Source of the DNA: Polynucleobacter sp. IMCC 30228
GTDB lineage: Bacteria; Pseudomonadota; Gammaproteobacteria; Burkholderiales; Burkholderiaceae
Assembly (NCBI RefSeq): GCF_021395205.1
Contig: NZ_JAJVCS010000002.1
Location: 310,001 to 374,000 of the forward strand
Length of the DNA stretch: 64,000 nucleotides
Reading direction: 5' to 3'
Part shown: positions 20,701-30,718 of the stretch, piece after piece
Layout of the letters: every line of letters starts with the position of its first letter
Numbering within the stretch: the first letter of the stretch is position 1
Notes under the pieces: model-generated
Told to the model about the DNA's origin: nothing
Seen by the model: the letters and a program-made list of their open reading frames with translations, nothing else
The model's database searches: none
Translations under genes and position numbers: made by a program

Positions 20701-20967
20701 AAAGATGGTCGACCCCATATTGTTGACATGATCAAAAACGGGGAAATCTCCTTGGTCTTTACTACCGTTGATGAAACCCGTACCGCCATTGCCGATTCTC
20801 GCTCGATTCGCACCAGTGCCCAAGCAAATAATGTGACTTACTACACTACCATTAGCGCAGCTAGAGCGGTCATGGAAGGTTTATTAAGTTTTAGTAAGAG
20901 TTCAGATAGCGGCAAAGATGCTTTAGCGGTCTATTCCTTGCAGGATTTACACCGCTCACTGCCATAG
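17695..20967 (+). CDS. carB: Carbamoyl-phosphate synthase large subunit
   Basis: Makes carbamoyl phosphate from bicarbonate, ATP and ammonia. The 1090-residue protein shows two homologous ATP-grasp halves: [19 protein letters not shown] at the N-terminus and [19 protein letters not shown] near residue 566. Metal-site motifs [18 protein letters not shown] and [18 protein letters not shown] are both intact. An MGS-like allosteric domain lies at the C-terminus. The GTG start at 17695 has a strong ribosome site (AGGAGGT at 17683-17689) located inside carA, so the subunits are translationally coupled. Confidence 0.97.
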   Translation: MPKRSDLKSILIIGAGPIVIGQACEFDYSGAQACKALRDEGYKVILVNSNPATIMTDPDMADVTYIEPITWEVVERIIALEKPDAILPTMGGQTALNCALDLHRHGVLEKYGCELIGASPEAIDKAEDRQKFKNAMTKIGLGSAKSGIAHTMEEALAVQQRLQTETHSAGFPVVIRPSFTMGGSGGGIAYNREEFEEICKRGLELSPTNELLIEESLLGWKEFEMEVVRDRADNCIIVCSIENLDPMGIHTGDSITVAPAQTLTDKEYQLMRNASIAVLREIGVDTGGSNVQFSINPVDGRMIVIEMNPRVSRSSALASKATGFPIAKIAAKLAVGYTLDELQNDITGGATPASFEPTLDYVVTKIPRFAFEKFPQADSRLTTQMKSVGEVMAIGRTFQESFQKALRGLEVGVDGLDEKSTELEEIIQEIGEPGPERIWYVGDAFRLGMSLDEIYDETKIDPWFLEQIEELIQLEADVKLRQLDSLQAAELRFLKQKGFSDRRLARLMQVDTAAVRAARQRLKVLPVYKRVDTCAAEFSTNTAYLYSTYEAEHGECEANPSQRDKIMVLGGGPNRIGQGIEFDYCCVHAALALREDGYETIMVNCNPETVSTDYDTSDRLYFEPLTLEDVLEIVAKEKPLGVIVQYGGQTPLKLALDLEANGVPIIGTSPDMIDAAEDRERFQKLLQTLGLLQPPNRTARAEDEALILAEEIGYPLVVRPSYVLGGRAMEIVHDGRDLQRYMREAMKVSHDSPVLLDRFLNDAIECDVDCISDGQQVFIGAVMEHIEQAGVHSGDSACSLPPYSLIPSTVAEIKRQTAAMAKGLNVVGLMNVQFAIQNVAGKDVIYVLEVNPRASRTVPYVSKATGLQLAKIAARCMVGQTLAQQGIVAEVIPTYFSVKEAVFPFNKFPGIDPILGPEMRSTGEVMGVGRTFGEALFKSQLGAGIKLPKSGTVVLTVKDSDKAVAVEVAHILHELGFPMVATKGTAAAITAAGLPVRMVNKVKDGRPHIVDMIKNGEISLVFTTVDETRTAIADSRSIRTSAQANNVTYYTTISAARAVMEGLLSFSKSSDSGKDALAVYSLQDLHRSLP

Positions 20968-20982
20968 CTTAGAATTAGGGTT

Positions 20983-21459
20983 ATGAGCACAATTCCATTA
21001 ACTAAGCTTGGCGCGCAACTTTTGAAAGAAGAGCTGCAGCGCTTGAAGCACGTCGAGCGCCCAGCGGTGATTAACGCAATTTCAGAAGCCCGTGCCCAAG
21101 GCGATCTTTCTGAAAATGCCGAGTACGATGCCGCAAAAGAAAAGCAAGGTTTTATTGAGGGTCGGATTCAAGATCTGGAAAGTAAATTAGCCGCCGCCCA
21201 AATTATTGATCCTGCTACCTTAGACGTCAATGGGCAAGTTGTTTTTGGAGCCACGGTCGATTTAGAAGATTTAGAAAATGGCACGAAGTTTACCTACCAA
21301 ATTGTGGGTGATGATGAGGCTGATATCGCGGTCAATAAAATTTCTATTAGCTCACCTATTGCGCGGGCTTTAATCAGCAAGGAAGAGGGCGACGTGGTTA
21401 AAGTGCAAGCGCCTGGCGGCAATCGCGAAGTTGAAATTTTAGCTGTACGGTATATTTAA
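20983..21459 (+). CDS. greA: Transcription elongation factor GreA
   Basis: Rescues backtracked RNA polymerase by stimulating transcript cleavage. The 158-residue product has the N-terminal coiled coil with the acidic tip ([19 protein letters not shown], residues about 34-52) and the C-terminal FKBP-like domain ([18 protein letters not shown]). It lies 15 bp after carB in the same direction, so it is likely in the same transcript. Confidence 0.96.
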   Translation: MSTIPLTKLGAQLLKEELQRLKHVERPAVINAISEARAQGDLSENAEYDAAKEKQGFIEGRIQDLESKLAAAQIIDPATLDVNGQVVFGATVDLEDLENGTKFTYQIVGDDEADIAVNKISISSPIARALISKEEGDVVKVQAPGGNREVEILAVRYI

Positions 21460-21471
21460 TTTATTTCAGCT

Positions 21472-21975
21472 ATGCCGATGGTCGAAGTGGTACCAGTAAA
21501 TTCAAGCTATGCTGGTGCACGGCGCCTATTCATGATACTTAGCAATTTATGGGTTGGCAGTATATTAACCGTCGGTTACTTGGTCGCTCCAACCATTTTT
21601 TCTCAACTCTTTGATCGGCAAGCCGCTGGCATGATGGCTGGCGCAATTTTCCGGGTCGAGGCTTATGTAAGTTTGGTGACATCTGTAGGGCTTTTGGTTT
21701 TTGCCAATTTACTGATCAATCGCGGCTTGAATCAATTTCGTCTCGTTCGCTGGTTATTACTAGGCATGCTGATTTGTACTTTATGCGCGACATTTATTCT
21801 CATTCCTTGGTTAGAAATGATACGCGATCAGGCTTTACAGCAGGGTATGCCAGTGATGCTTTCACCATCAGCTACTTTATTTAGTAGGCTTCATGGCATG
21901 TCGAGCATTTTATTTTTATGCCAAAGTGTTTTGGGTTTAGTCTTGGTATGGCGGTTGAGTGGAAAAGCGGAATAG
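21472..21975 (+). CDS. DUF4149 family membrane protein
   Basis: A 167-residue integral membrane protein with four predicted helices: around residues 18-42 (LSNLWVGSILTVGYLVAPTI), 62-82, 90-112 (WLLLGMLICTLCATFILIPW) and 143-162. The pattern of paired conserved helices with LFDRQAAGMMAGAIFRVEAY fits DUF4149, whose role is unknown. It is 12 bp downstream of greA and presumably co-transcribed. ATGs at 21472 and 21478 are both possible starts. The call is by pattern only. Confidence 0.75.
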   Translation: MPMVEVVPVNSSYAGARRLFMILSNLWVGSILTVGYLVAPTIFSQLFDRQAAGMMAGAIFRVEAYVSLVTSVGLLVFANLLINRGLNQFRLVRWLLLGMLICTLCATFILIPWLEMIRDQALQQGMPVMLSPSATLFSRLHGMSSILFLCQSVLGLVLVWRLSGKAE

Positions 21976-21977
21976 AT

Positions 21978-22007
21978 TCAGCTAAACCAATAAACTCAGC
22001 TAAACCA
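21978..22007. repeat. Short direct repeat between convergent genes
   Basis: TCAGCTAAACCA occurs twice, at 21978-21989 and 21996-22007 (18-bp period), in the gap between the DUF4149 gene and the yhbY-like gene. It is too short and isolated to assign a role. Confidence 0.5.
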
Positions 22008-22013
22008 TTTGTA

Positions 22014-22568
22014 TTACCCCAATAATTTTTTCTTAGTACTGCTTTGGCGCACTTTGCGCCGCTTAGGGTTTGGTGCTGGCGCGCTTAATTTGCGCGAGGT
22101 GTAGCCTGCCGAAGTCCAGCCAATTTTAGATTCACGTACCGGCGCTTTCGAGCCTTTGCCAACTGTTTTTGGTGGCGTGCTGACTTTTTTGCTTGCGGTC
22201 TTGCGCGTTGTCTTGAGCGCAGTTCGTGGGGCTTGAATTTTTTTCTTGGTCTTTTTAGCCGAGCGTGCAAAAGCTTCATCTTCTGCGGCAGTAGGTTTGG
22301 GGCGCCAGACTACGAATAGTTTGCCAATCTGTTGTACTGGGGCTGCGTGCAAAGCGTCGCAAAGCTTGGCGTACATCTCGGCACGTAATTCACGATCATC
22401 GCCCAGCACCCGAATTTTAATCAGCTCATGGCTTTTAAGTGCCAATTGCGCTTCTTTGATGACGTTGGCACTCAAGCCAGCATTGCCAATCATGACAACA
22501 GGATTAAGATCATGGGCTTTGGCTTTAAGCGATTTGCGTTGGGCAGGGGTAATGGTTAATTTAGTCAT
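22014..22568 (-). CDS. yhbY: YhbY/CRM-domain RNA-binding protein with basic tail
   Basis: Associates with pre-50S ribosomal particles in known homologues. I start at the ATG at 22568 (MTKLTITPAQRKSLKAKAH), giving 184 residues. The CRM domain fills residues 1-95, with the loop VVMIGNAGLSANVIKEA and the segment HELIKIRVLGDDRE. About 85 further residues form a Lys/Arg/Thr/Ala-rich, low-complexity extension absent from the 97-residue E. coli protein; it is probably disordered and RNA-binding. It is divergent from rlmE across 74 bp. The same yhbY/rlmE/ftsH/folP/glmM order is found in E. coli, which supports the calls. Confidence 0.88.
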   Translation of the reverse strand: MTKLTITPAQRKSLKAKAHDLNPVVMIGNAGLSANVIKEAQLALKSHELIKIRVLGDDRELRAEMYAKLCDALHAAPVQQIGKLFVVWRPKPTAAEDEAFARSAKKTKKKIQAPRTALKTTRKTASKKVSTPPKTVGKGSKAPVRESKIGWTSAGYTSRKLSAPAPNPKRRKVRQSSTKKKLLG

Positions 22569-22642
22569 AGCTTGCGATGATAGTGCATTCGAAATTACAC
22601 GCATTTGCACTGCTACAAAGAAATCAGCGAAAATAGCCCATC

Positions 22643-23332
22643 GTGGCAAAAAATAAATTTAATAAAAGCTGGTTACAAGATCATTTAAATGATCCCTATG
22701 TAAAGATGGCCCAAAAAGATGGCTATCGCGCACGGGCGGTATATAAGCTTAAAGAAATTGACGAGCAAGATCATTTAATTAAAGCAGGTATGGTGGTCAT
22801 CGATTTAGGTAGTGCTCCAGGCAGCTGGTCTCAATACGTGCGTACCCGCTTAGTTGAGCTAGGTAAAAGCAATCCCAAAATTGAGTCGGGCAAGCCGGAC
22901 GGCTGCATCATTGCCATTGATTTGCTGCCCATGGAAGCCATTGCTGATGTTAGTTTTATCGAAGGAGATTTTCGTGAAGACGTGGGAATTGCTGCCGTTA
23001 CTGCTTTGCTACCGGGGGGAGTGGATAGCAAGGTTGACTTGGTACTGTCTGATATGGCGCCCAATTTATCAGGGGTAGGGGTTGCCGATGCTGCCCGCAT
23101 GGCGTATTTGGCTGAATTAGCCCTTGATTTTGCCGTGGCACGCTTAAAGCCCGATGGTGCTCTATTGATTAAAAGCTTTCATGGCAGTGGCTACAGCCAA
23201 ATTGTCGAGGCTTTTAAAAAGGTCTTTAAAACCGTAACCCCTCGAAAGCCTAAGGCCTCGCGGGATAAATCGGCCGAAACCTTTCTCTTGGGTCGAAATT
23301 TAAAGCCTACCGCTCTATCCTCAGGGACTTAG
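22643..23332 (+). CDS. rlmE: 23S rRNA (uridine-2'-O) methyltransferase RlmE (FtsJ)
   Basis: Methylates the 2'-O of U2552 in the A loop of 23S rRNA late in 50S assembly. The 229-residue product starts at a GTG ([15 protein letters not shown]). It has the SAM loop [16 protein letters not shown] near 52, [11 protein letters not shown] near 137 and [19 protein letters not shown] near 177, consistent with the K-D-K-E tetrad. The C-terminus carries the typical [19 protein letters not shown]. It is followed by ftsH, as in many proteobacteria. Confidence 0.95.
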   Translation: MAKNKFNKSWLQDHLNDPYVKMAQKDGYRARAVYKLKEIDEQDHLIKAGMVVIDLGSAPGSWSQYVRTRLVELGKSNPKIESGKPDGCIIAIDLLPMEAIADVSFIEGDFREDVGIAAVTALLPGGVDSKVDLVLSDMAPNLSGVGVADAARMAYLAELALDFAVARLKPDGALLIKSFHGSGYSQIVEAFKKVFKTVTPRKPKASRDKSAETFLLGRNLKPTALSSGT

Positions 23333-23388
23333 GGCTTGATTAACCCTAATAACAACAGTAGTTTATTGGATTTATTTGTTCTCAGCCC

Positions 23389-23420
23389 TTGAATATAGGG
23401 AGTAGTAGAATCATATACAT
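23389..23420 (+). promoter_or_regulatory. Candidate ftsH promoter
   Basis: TTGAAT (23389-23394) and CATATA (23412-23417) are separated by 17 bp, about 80 bp upstream of ftsH. CTTGAAT also resembles a heat-shock -35 element, but no CCCCAT-type -10 is present at the right distance. Weak call. Confidence 0.3.
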
Positions 23421-23499
23421 AGGGTATTCATGGGGTTTACGGTGTTTATTGGGGTTTTATAGGTTTTTACTCCCGAATTAATTCGGCAAAGGTGTGCAT

Positions 23500-25383
23500 T
23501 TGAATAGCAATATGTTCCAGAAAATTGGGGTTTGGCTCATTGTGGGTCTGGTTTTATTCACCGTTTTCAAGCAATTTGATAAGCCGCGCTCACAAGAGCA
23601 GGTTACTTACTCGCAATTTATGGATGACGCCAAGGGCGGCAAAATTAAACGCGTGGATGTACAAGGCCGCACCCTTCAAGTAACGCCTAGCGATGGTGTT
23701 AAGTATTCGATTATTTCGCCTGGCGATATTTGGATGGTAGGCGACTTGATGAAGTTTGGCGTGCAAGTAACCGGTAAAGCGGAAGATGAGCCAAATTTAT
23801 TGGTATCTGCTTTGTATTACCTCGGACCCACTTTATTGATTATTGGTTTTTGGTTTTTTATGATGCGCCAAATGCAAGGTGGCGGCAAGGGCGGTGCCTT
23901 TTCTTTCGGTAAATCGAAGGCGCGCTTGATTGATGAAAATAGCAATACCGTGACCTTCAATGATGTGGCGGGTTGTGATGAGGCCAAAGAAGAAGTATCT
24001 GAATTAGTCGATTTCTTAAAAGACCCGCAAAAATTTCAAAAACTGGGTGGGCGAATTCCGCATGGTGTGTTATTGGTTGGCCCTCCGGGTACAGGTAAAA
24101 CCTTATTAGCGCGCGCCATTGCTGGTGAAGCTAAGGTACCGTTCTTTTCGATTTCGGGTTCCGACTTTGTGGAAATGTTTGTTGGTGTGGGCGCATCGCG
24201 TGTGCGCGATATGTTTGATAACGCCAAAAAACATTCACCATGCATTATTTTTATTGATGAAATTGATGCCGTTGGTCGCCATCGTGGTGCTGGTATGGGC
24301 GGTGGTAACGATGAGCGCGAACAAACCCTCAATCAAATGTTAGTTGAAATGGATGGCTTTGAGAGTAATAGCGGCGTAATTGTCGTTGCTGCGACTAATC
24401 GCTCAGATGTGCTCGATCGGGCCTTATTGCGTCCAGGTCGTTTCGATCGCCAAGTACACGTTGGCTTGCCGGACATTCGGGGCCGTGAACAAATTTTGCA
24501 AGTACATATGCGCAAAGTACCGATTAACCCCGATGTCGATGCAGCAGTAATTGCGCGTGGCACTCCCGGATTTTCTGGTGCCGATTTAGCGAACCTGGTG
24601 AATGAGTCGGCTTTATTTGCTGCGCGCCGTAATAAACGCTCAGTTGATATGCAAGACTTCGAAGACGCTAAAGACAAAATTTATATGGGTCCCGAACGTA
24701 AATCGGCAGTTATGCGTGAAGAAGAGCGGCGCAATACGGCTTATCACGAATCGGGTCACGCAGTGGTGGCGAAAACCTTGCCCAAAGCCGATCCAGTGCA
24801 TAAAGTCACGATCATGCCGCGCGGTATGGCTTTAGGCGTTACTTGGCAGTTGCCTGAGTTTGATCGCATTAATATGTATAAAGATCGGATGTTGGAAGAG
24901 CTGGCTATTTTGTTTGGTGGCCGTGCCGCCGAAGAGGTTTTCTTACACTCGATGAGTACTGGGGCCTCAAATGACTTTGAGCGCGCGACAAAACTGGCGC
25001 GTGATATGGTGACGCGTTATGGCATGAGCGATAGCTTGGGCACCATGGTCTATGTTGATACCGAACAAGACAATATGTTTGGGCGCATGAATGTGAAAAC
25101 GGTTTCTGAAGAGACGCAGCAAAAAGTCGATGCTGAAATACGTACCCTCATCGATACGCAGTACGGTGTAGCCAAAGCGATATTGGAGCAAAATCGCGAA
25201 AAAGTAGAAGCCATGGTAGTTGCTTTGTTGGAATGGGAAACCTTAGATGCTGAGCAAATTAATGACATCATGGCAGGTCGTCCACCACGGGCACCTAAGC
25301 CACCCCCAATTACCAGCGCTTTTGGAAACTCAGCTGGTGGGGCGCCAGGTCCTACAGCTGATAATGCCCCAGCACCAGCTTAA
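23500..25383 (+). CDS. ftsH: ATP-dependent zinc metalloprotease FtsH
   Basis: Membrane-anchored AAA+ protease for quality control of membrane and regulatory proteins. I start at the TTG at 23500 (reads [13 protein letters not shown]), because AAAGGTG ends 5 bp before it; the GTG at 23494 would overlap that ribosome site. The 627-residue protein has two membrane helices (about 8-24 and 108-126), Walker A GPPGTGKT near 193, Walker [13 protein letters not shown], the second-region-of-homology RPGRFDRQ, and the zinc site HESGH near 415. A strong terminator follows just after the stop. Confidence 0.95.
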   Translation: MNSNMFQKIGVWLIVGLVLFTVFKQFDKPRSQEQVTYSQFMDDAKGGKIKRVDVQGRTLQVTPSDGVKYSIISPGDIWMVGDLMKFGVQVTGKAEDEPNLLVSALYYLGPTLLIIGFWFFMMRQMQGGGKGGAFSFGKSKARLIDENSNTVTFNDVAGCDEAKEEVSELVDFLKDPQKFQKLGGRIPHGVLLVGPPGTGKTLLARAIAGEAKVPFFSISGSDFVEMFVGVGASRVRDMFDNAKKHSPCIIFIDEIDAVGRHRGAGMGGGNDEREQTLNQMLVEMDGFESNSGVIVVAATNRSDVLDRALLRPGRFDRQVHVGLPDIRGREQILQVHMRKVPINPDVDAAVIARGTPGFSGADLANLVNESALFAARRNKRSVDMQDFEDAKDKIYMGPERKSAVMREEERRNTAYHESGHAVVAKTLPKADPVHKVTIMPRGMALGVTWQLPEFDRINMYKDRMLEELAILFGGRAAEEVFLHSMSTGASNDFERATKLARDMVTRYGMSDSLGTMVYVDTEQDNMFGRMNVKTVSEETQQKVDAEIRTLIDTQYGVAKAILEQNREKVEAMVVALLEWETLDAEQINDIMAGRPPRAPKPPPITSAFGNSAGGAPGPTADNAPAPA

Positions 25384-25400
25384 GAAATAATTACGCTGTA

Positions 25401-26255
25401 ATGTACGTGCAAAATCTGCCCACGGCTTGGCGCTGTGGGCGTTTTCTTTTTGACTGGCAGAAACGCATGCGTCCTTTAGTCATGGGGATTCTGAATGCGA
25501 CACCCGATTCATTTTCAGATGGGGGGCGTTTTGCTAGTCGTGATGCCGCTTTGCGTCAAGCTGAGCATATGATTACCAGTGGCGTTGACATTATTGATAT
25601 TGGTGGCGAATCAACCCGCCCTGGTGCTGAAGCGGTGCCAGTAGATATTGAGCTTGAGCGGGTACTGCCCATCATTGAAGCATTGCGCGATTGTGGCACC
25701 GCCCTATCAATCGATACCTATAAGCCACAAACCATGCTAGAGGCCTTAAAGCTAGGTGTCGATTGCGTAAACGATGTCTGGGCTCTGCGCCAACCGGGGG
25801 CATTAGAAGTGGTTCATCAAGCAGGCTGTGGCGTGGTGCTAATGCATATGCAACGCGACCCGCAAACCATGCAATTTAATCCTGAATATTTAGATGTTGT
25901 TACAGATGTGAGATTATTTTTAGCCGAACGGGCCAAAGAAGTAGAGGCAGCAGGGGTTAGTACTGAGCAAATTATTCTCGATCCTGGCTTTGGTTTTGGT
26001 AAAAGCCTTGAGCATAATTTACGCATGTTACGCGAATTTGGCTCATTTACCGAGTTAGGGTACCCAGTTTTATTGGGCATTTCCCGTAAATCGATGCTGG
26101 GTAAAATTAGCGGCAAGGAAGTGCATGAGCGCTTAGCCCCCGGCATTGCTGCGACGATTATGGCGGTTGAGCAGGGCGCAGCGCTGGTTCGCACTCACGA
26201 TGTACCAGAAACCTTTGATGCACTTCGCTTATGGGAAGCGGCGCGGGTTTTATAA
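25401..26255 (+). CDS. folP: Dihydropteroate synthase
   Basis: Condenses p-aminobenzoate with the pterin diphosphate in folate synthesis. The 284-residue TIM barrel has [15 protein letters not shown] near 28, [12 protein letters not shown] near 66, the pterin-site stretch [18 protein letters not shown] and GISRKS near 218. The start is unclear: ATG 25401 lacks an obvious ribosome site. The segment [18 protein letters not shown] looks like genuine family sequence, yet it is encoded by a terminator hairpin and its T-tract. It is followed by glmM at 7 bp. Confidence 0.94.
   Translation: MYVQNLPTAWRCGRFLFDWQKRMRPLVMGILNATPDSFSDGGRFASRDAALRQAEHMITSGVDIIDIGGESTRPGAEAVPVDIELERVLPIIEALRDCGTALSIDTYKPQTMLEALKLGVDCVNDVWALRQPGALEVVHQAGCGVVLMHMQRDPQTMQFNPEYLDVVTDVRLFLAERAKEVEAAGVSTEQIILDPGFGFGKSLEHNLRMLREFGSFTELGYPVLLGISRKSMLGKISGKEVHERLAPGIAATIMAVEQGAALVRTHDVPETFDALRLWEAARVL
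25418..25451 (+). terminator. Strong intrinsic terminator after ftsH, inside the 5' end of folP
   Basis: GCCCACGGC (25418-25426) pairs with GCTGTGGGC (25432-25440): nine base pairs with one G-T pair and the 5-nt loop TTGGC. GTTTTCTTTTT follows. This is a textbook terminator shape, yet it lies within the apparent folP reading frame. It may therefore act as an attenuator for folP-glmM. Confidence 0.75.
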
Positions 26256-26262
26256 TCAATCT

Positions 26263-27609
26263 ATGAAAAAGAAATATTTCGGTACCGATGGTATTCGTGG
26301 AGAAGTAGGGCAATTTCCTATCGTCCCTGAATTTGTGATGCGCTTGGGCTATGCTACTGGCAAGGTGCTTAGTCGTGATCTTGCGCCAGGCGAGCGTTGT
26401 TCCGTTTTAATTGGTAAAGATACGCGAATTTCTGGTTATTTACTCGAGGCCGCTCTTGAAGCAGGCTTTTCTGCTGCTGGTGTCGATGTCAGTTTATGCG
26501 GCCCTATGCCTACCCCTGCTGTTGCCTATTTAACGAATGCCTTACGCCTTTCAGCAGGCATTGTTATTTCGGCTTCGCATAATCTTTATCAAGATAATGG
26601 CATTAAATTTTTCTCTGCCCAGGGCGACAAAATATCGGATGAGTTTGAATTGGCAATTGAAGCCCTATTAGAAGAGCCGATGGGGTGCGTTAGCTCAGAG
26701 CATTTAGGAAGGGCATTTAGACTACGCGATGCAGCTGGTCGTTATATTGAATTTTGTAAGTCGACCTTTCCTAATCATTTGAATTTGCGCGGTATGAAAA
26801 TTGTGGTCGACTGTGCTAATGGTGCTGCTTACGATGTAGCTCCGAATGTCTTTCATGAATTAGGCGCAGAAGTGATTTCTATTGGCATTGAGCCTAATGG
26901 TCGCAATATTAATGATCGTTGTGGCGCGACTGCACCGGCTGCTTTAATCGCCAAGGTGCGCGAGACCGGCGCTGATATTGGCATTGCCCTTGATGGTGAT
27001 GCCGATCGCTTGCAAATGGTCGATGCTAGTGGGCGCCTCTTTAATGGCGATGAGTTACTTTATGTCTTGGCCAAGGATCGGCTTGAGCGGGGTATGCAGG
27101 TCGGTGGGGTGGTTGGAACCCTTATGACAAACTTAGCCGTAGAAAATGCCCTGCGGACTTTGGGCCTTGATTTTGAGCGAGCGCAAGTTGGCGATCGTTA
27201 TGTTTTAGAGCAGCTAAAACAAAAAAAATGGCTCTTAGGCGGGGAAGGTTCGGGCCATTTGCTCTGTTTAGATCACCATACTACTGGCGATGGCACGATT
27301 GCAGCTTTGCAGGTTTTGGCAGCGATGCGGCAAAAGAAACAAAGCTTGGCTCAATTACTGAGTGCGGTATCAATTTTCCCGCAGGTACTGATCAATATTC
27401 GCACCCCAGCCAATTACCGCTGGCAAGACGATACGCAACTACAGGCGAAGATTGCTGCAACTGAGGCTGCCTTGGGTCAGCGTGGGCGAGTTTTAATCCG
27501 CCCCTCGGGTACCGAGCCGGTTTTACGGGTCATGGTGGAGGCGCAAGATGCTTCTCTGGCGCAAAGTAGCGCTGAACAGATTGCTGCTGTAGTGCCTAAG
27601 GCAAGCTAA
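26263..27609 (+). CDS. glmM: Phosphoglucosamine mutase
   Basis: Interconverts glucosamine-6-phosphate and glucosamine-1-phosphate on the way to UDP-GlcNAc, peptidoglycan and LPS. I start at ATG 26263 ([16 protein letters not shown]), 7 bp after folP. The 448-residue protein has the phosphoserine loop [14 protein letters not shown] (Ser near residue 104), the metal loop DGDADRL near 244, the sugar loop GEGSGH near 328, and the phosphate-binding [14 protein letters not shown] near the C-terminus. All are intact. Confidence 0.96.
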   Translation: MKKKYFGTDGIRGEVGQFPIVPEFVMRLGYATGKVLSRDLAPGERCSVLIGKDTRISGYLLEAALEAGFSAAGVDVSLCGPMPTPAVAYLTNALRLSAGIVISASHNLYQDNGIKFFSAQGDKISDEFELAIEALLEEPMGCVSSEHLGRAFRLRDAAGRYIEFCKSTFPNHLNLRGMKIVVDCANGAAYDVAPNVFHELGAEVISIGIEPNGRNINDRCGATAPAALIAKVRETGADIGIALDGDADRLQMVDASGRLFNGDELLYVLAKDRLERGMQVGGVVGTLMTNLAVENALRTLGLDFERAQVGDRYVLEQLKQKKWLLGGEGSGHLLCLDHHTTGDGTIAALQVLAAMRQKKQSLAQLLSAVSIFPQVLINIRTPANYRWQDDTQLQAKIAATEAALGQRGRVLIRPSGTEPVLRVMVEAQDASLAQSSAEQIAAVVPKAS

Positions 27610-27628
27610 AAAATATTTTAAGATGAAA

Positions 27629-27661
27629 CGATAAATAACTGATTTATATATCTATTTATCG
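27629..27661. repeat. AT-rich inverted repeat between glmM and pstS
   Basis: CGATAAATA (27629-27637) is perfectly complementary to TATTTATCG (27653-27661) with a 15-nt spacer. It sits 20 bp upstream of the Pho box. It could be a weak transcript end for glmM or a protein-binding site. There is no T-tract. Confidence 0.4.
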
Positions 27662-27682
27662 ATTGAAGCAATTTTGTTTTGG

Positions 27683-27700
27683 CTGTCATAAAAAGGTCAT
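27683..27700 (+). promoter_or_regulatory. Pho box upstream of pstS
   Basis: CTGTCAT (27683-27689), spacer AAAA, AGGTCAT (27694-27700): two direct half-sites at 11-bp spacing, close to the PhoB consensus (CTGTCAT, 4 bp, CTGTCAY). A -10-like TATGCT lies at 27711-27716, 10 bp past the box, the usual layout for PhoB-activated promoters. Confidence 0.85.
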
Positions 27701-27710
27701 ATAGAAGTCT

Positions 27711-27716
27711 TATGCT
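27711..27716 (+). promoter_or_regulatory. Candidate -10 box of the pst promoter
   Basis: TATGCT placed 10 bp after the Pho box, with no separate -35 box. The Pho box would substitute for it. Transcription would start near 27723, leaving a leader of about 50 nt before pstS. Confidence 0.5.
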
Positions 27717-27774
27717 CACTGAGAAGATTCAATCTCATCTGCTCACTTAAGCTCTTCTAAAGGACTAATTAATA

Positions 27775-28809
27775 ATGAATGTTTTGCTCAAAAAAGCCAT
27801 CACAGTAGGTGCAGTGGTTTCTGCCACCGCCTTTTCAGTGCCTGTTTTCGCGCTTGATATCACTGGCGCCGGCGCAACCTTTCCTTACCCTGTCTACGCG
27901 AAATGGGCCGAAGCGTATAAAGCAAAAACCGGCAACGGCATGAACTACCAGTCAATTGGTTCGGGTGGCGGTATTAAGCAAATCAAGGCTAAAACCGTTG
28001 ACTTTGGCGCAACTGACAACCCTGTTGCATTTGAAGAGCTAGAAAAAGATGGCATGGTGCAGTTTCCAGCCATTATTGGCGGTGTAGTGCCAGTAATTAA
28101 CGTCGAAGGTGTGAAGTCGGGTCAAATTAAATTGGATGGCCCCACTTTAGCGGATATTTTTCAAGGCAATATTAGCAATTGGAACGATAAGCGCATTGCC
28201 ATTATGAATCCAGGAGTAAAAATTCCTGCAGGTGACATTACTGTGATTACCCGTGCCGATGGTTCAGGCACTACCGCAATTTTTACGGACTATTTAGCCA
28301 AGACTAGTAAGCTTTGGAAAGATGCTGTAGGTTCGGGCTCTTCTGTAAAGTGGCCCGCAGCGTCTACCGTTGGCGGCAAGGGTAATGAAGGCGTTGCCGC
28401 TAATGTATCCAGAGTAAAAAATTCGATTGGTTATGTGGAGTACGCTTATGCTAAGAAAAATAACTTAACTTATATTGCCTTGAAAAATGTAGCAGGGCAG
28501 TATGTTGAGCCAGACGATGAAACTTTTGCCGCCGCTGCAGCCGGAACCGATTGGGCGAAGATTCCAGGAATGGGCACTTTTATTACCAATGCACCTGGCG
28601 CAAAATCATGGCCTATCACTGGCGCCTCTTTTATTTTGGTATACAAAAATCCTGAGAATAAAGCCAATGCAGCTGAAGTTTTGAAGTTCTTTGATTATGC
28701 TTTTAAAGATGGCAAGAAAATGGCTACAGACTTAGAGTATGTACCTTTGCCAGATGCCACTACCGACTTTATTCGTAAGAATGTGTTTACTAAAGTGCAA
28801 ACAAAGTAA
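27775..28809 (+). CDS. pstS: Phosphate ABC transporter, periplasmic phosphate-binding protein
   Basis: Captures inorganic phosphate for the PstCAB importer. The 344-residue product has a signal peptide cut near VPVFA, then ITGAGATFPYPVYAKWAEAY. Phosphate-binding loops are visible: GSGGGIKQI, DFGATDNP and RADGSGTTAIFTDYL. The length is normal. A Pho box lies 75 bp upstream. A 56-bp gap precedes pstC, so the binding protein may be made in excess. Confidence 0.97.
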   Translation: MNVLLKKAITVGAVVSATAFSVPVFALDITGAGATFPYPVYAKWAEAYKAKTGNGMNYQSIGSGGGIKQIKAKTVDFGATDNPVAFEELEKDGMVQFPAIIGGVVPVINVEGVKSGQIKLDGPTLADIFQGNISNWNDKRIAIMNPGVKIPAGDITVITRADGSGTTAIFTDYLAKTSKLWKDAVGSGSSVKWPAASTVGGKGNEGVAANVSRVKNSIGYVEYAYAKKNNLTYIALKNVAGQYVEPDDETFAAAAAGTDWAKIPGMGTFITNAPGAKSWPITGASFILVYKNPENKANAAEVLKFFDYAFKDGKKMATDLEYVPLPDATTDFIRKNVFTKVQTK

Positions 28810-28865
28810 CGGAAGATTACAGGCTAGTATTTAATCCATAATTCATTAATTGAGGCGATGACGTA

Positions 28866-29855
28866 ATGCATTTAGCGGCTTTAAATTCAGCAATGCCTTC
28901 TAGTCGGGCAATTAGAGTCGCTAAATTGCAGCGCGTACAAGACTTTTTGTTTCATCGTGTGACTCAATTTTTTGCCATGCTCGTTTTATTTGCATTGTTA
29001 GGAATTATTGCCTCGTTGCTAATTAATGCTTGGCCAGCTTTACATGAATTTGGTTTTGGTTTTTTTATTGATCCAGAGTGGGATATTGGTAAAGATAAAT
29101 TTGGTGGGTTAATTGCTATTTATGGCACGGTTGTCACGTCGCTGATTGCTTTGTTAATAGCCGTTCCTCTGAGCTTCGGCATTGCTGTTTTTTTAACTGA
29201 AATCTGTCCAGGGTATTTGCGGCGACCCTTAGGTACGGCAGTAGAATTATTGGCCGCAGTACCGTCGATTATTTACGGGATGTTTGGCCTCTTTGTTTTT
29301 GCGCCGATTTTTGCCGACTATATCGAGCCTGCACTTGCAGCAACTTTGGGGAAAATTCCACTGATTGGTCTTCTTTTTTCAGGGCCAGCTAATGGAATTG
29401 GCATGTTATGCGCTGGTTTAATTTTAGCCATGATGATTTTGCCTTTTATTGCCTCGGTTATGCGCGATGTATTTGAAATCGTGCCCCCAGTGATTAAAGA
29501 ATCGGCTTATGGCATTGGTTGCACTACCTGGGAAGTTGTTAGTAAAATTGTTTTTCCGTATACCAAGGCTGGTGTAATTGGCGGCATTATGTTGGGGCTA
29601 GGGCGGGCACTCGGCGAGACTATGGCCGTTACTTTTGTTATCGGTAATGCCCTGCGTTTATCACCATCCTTATTTGCGCCAGGTAGTTCAATTGCCTCTA
29701 CCTTAGCCAATCAATTCGGTGAGGCCGCCCCGGGCTTGCATTTTTCATCCCTATTTGCATTGGGTTTGGCGCTATTTGTGATTACTTTTATTGTCTTGGC
29801 GCTGGCCAAATGGATGTTAGCGCGCATGGAAGAAAAGCAAGGGCTAAAGTCATGA
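28866..29855 (+). CDS. pstC: Phosphate ABC transporter permease PstC
   Basis: One of the two membrane subunits of the high-affinity phosphate importer. The 329-residue protein has six predicted helices, the first near residues 37-58 ([20 protein letters not shown]). The ABC-permease coupling (EAA-like) loop is [21 protein letters not shown] followed by [17 protein letters not shown]. The stop overlaps the pstA start by 4 bp (ATGA). Confidence 0.96.
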   Translation: MHLAALNSAMPSSRAIRVAKLQRVQDFLFHRVTQFFAMLVLFALLGIIASLLINAWPALHEFGFGFFIDPEWDIGKDKFGGLIAIYGTVVTSLIALLIAVPLSFGIAVFLTEICPGYLRRPLGTAVELLAAVPSIIYGMFGLFVFAPIFADYIEPALAATLGKIPLIGLLFSGPANGIGMLCAGLILAMMILPFIASVMRDVFEIVPPVIKESAYGIGCTTWEVVSKIVFPYTKAGVIGGIMLGLGRALGETMAVTFVIGNALRLSPSLFAPGSSIASTLANQFGEAAPGLHFSSLFALGLALFVITFIVLALAKWMLARMEEKQGLKS

Positions 29856-30718
29856 ATCAAGTTAATCACATTAATCAGGCAGTATTTGCGGTGCGTAAGC
29901 GTACCAATGCCATTGGCCTATTTTTATCGATGGCGGCCATGGCCCTAGGCATGTTATTTTTATTATGGATCTTAAGTATTTTATTTATTAAAGGATTTTC
30001 GGCAATTAATTGGGCTATGTTCACTGCCAGCACACCTGCTCCAGGATCGGAGGGAGGTGGTTTGGCTAATGCAATTGTCGGAAGCATGATGCTGATTGGT
30101 TGCTGTACCCTAATTAGCACCCCAATTGGTGTTTTGGCTGGCCTGTATCTGGCGGAATATGGTGATCGAAGCAAAGTTGCCGGTATTACCCGTTTTGTTA
30201 CCGACATTATGCTGTCTGCCCCATCCATTGTTATTGGTCTTTTTGTCTATGCTTTAGTGGTGGCTCAAGTGCGCCATTTTTCAGGCTGGGCCGGTACGAT
30301 TGCTTTGGCTTTAATTGCAATACCTGTAGTGGTAAGAACAACTGAGAATATGTTGCAGCTGGTACCCGGCAGTTTACGAGAGGCCGCCTATGCTTTAGGC
30401 ACACCTAAATGGAAGGTGGCTTTTTGGATTACCTTACGAGCGGCAAAAAGCGGGGTCATCACGGGTATTTTACTGGCACTAGCCCGCATCAGCGGAGAAA
30501 CCGCACCCTTACTATTTACGGCGTTGAATAATCAATTCTTTTCGACCAATATGAATGCCCCAATGGCCAATTTGCCAGTGGTAATTTTCCAATTCGCGAT
30601 GAGCCCATACGATAATTGGGTGAGCTTAGCGTGGGGCGGCTCACTTTTAATTACCTTTGCGGTTTTAGGGCTTAATATCTTAGCTCGAGTCGTATTTAGG
30701 GAAAAGGTACAAGGATGA
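29852..30718 (+). CDS. pstA: Phosphate ABC transporter permease PstA
   Basis: Second membrane subunit of the phosphate importer. I start at ATG 29852, overlapping pstC, giving 288 residues. About six helices are visible, starting at 20-48 ([20 protein letters not shown]). The conserved PstA stretches [32 protein letters not shown] and [14 protein letters not shown] are present. It overlaps pstB by 4 bp (ATGA). Confidence 0.96.
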   Translation: MNQVNHINQAVFAVRKRTNAIGLFLSMAAMALGMLFLLWILSILFIKGFSAINWAMFTASTPAPGSEGGGLANAIVGSMMLIGCCTLISTPIGVLAGLYLAEYGDRSKVAGITRFVTDIMLSAPSIVIGLFVYALVVAQVRHFSGWAGTIALALIAIPVVVRTTENMLQLVPGSLREAAYALGTPKWKVAFWITLRAAKSGVITGILLALARISGETAPLLFTALNNQFFSTNMNAPMANLPVVIFQFAMSPYDNWVSLAWGGSLLITFAVLGLNILARVVFREKVQG

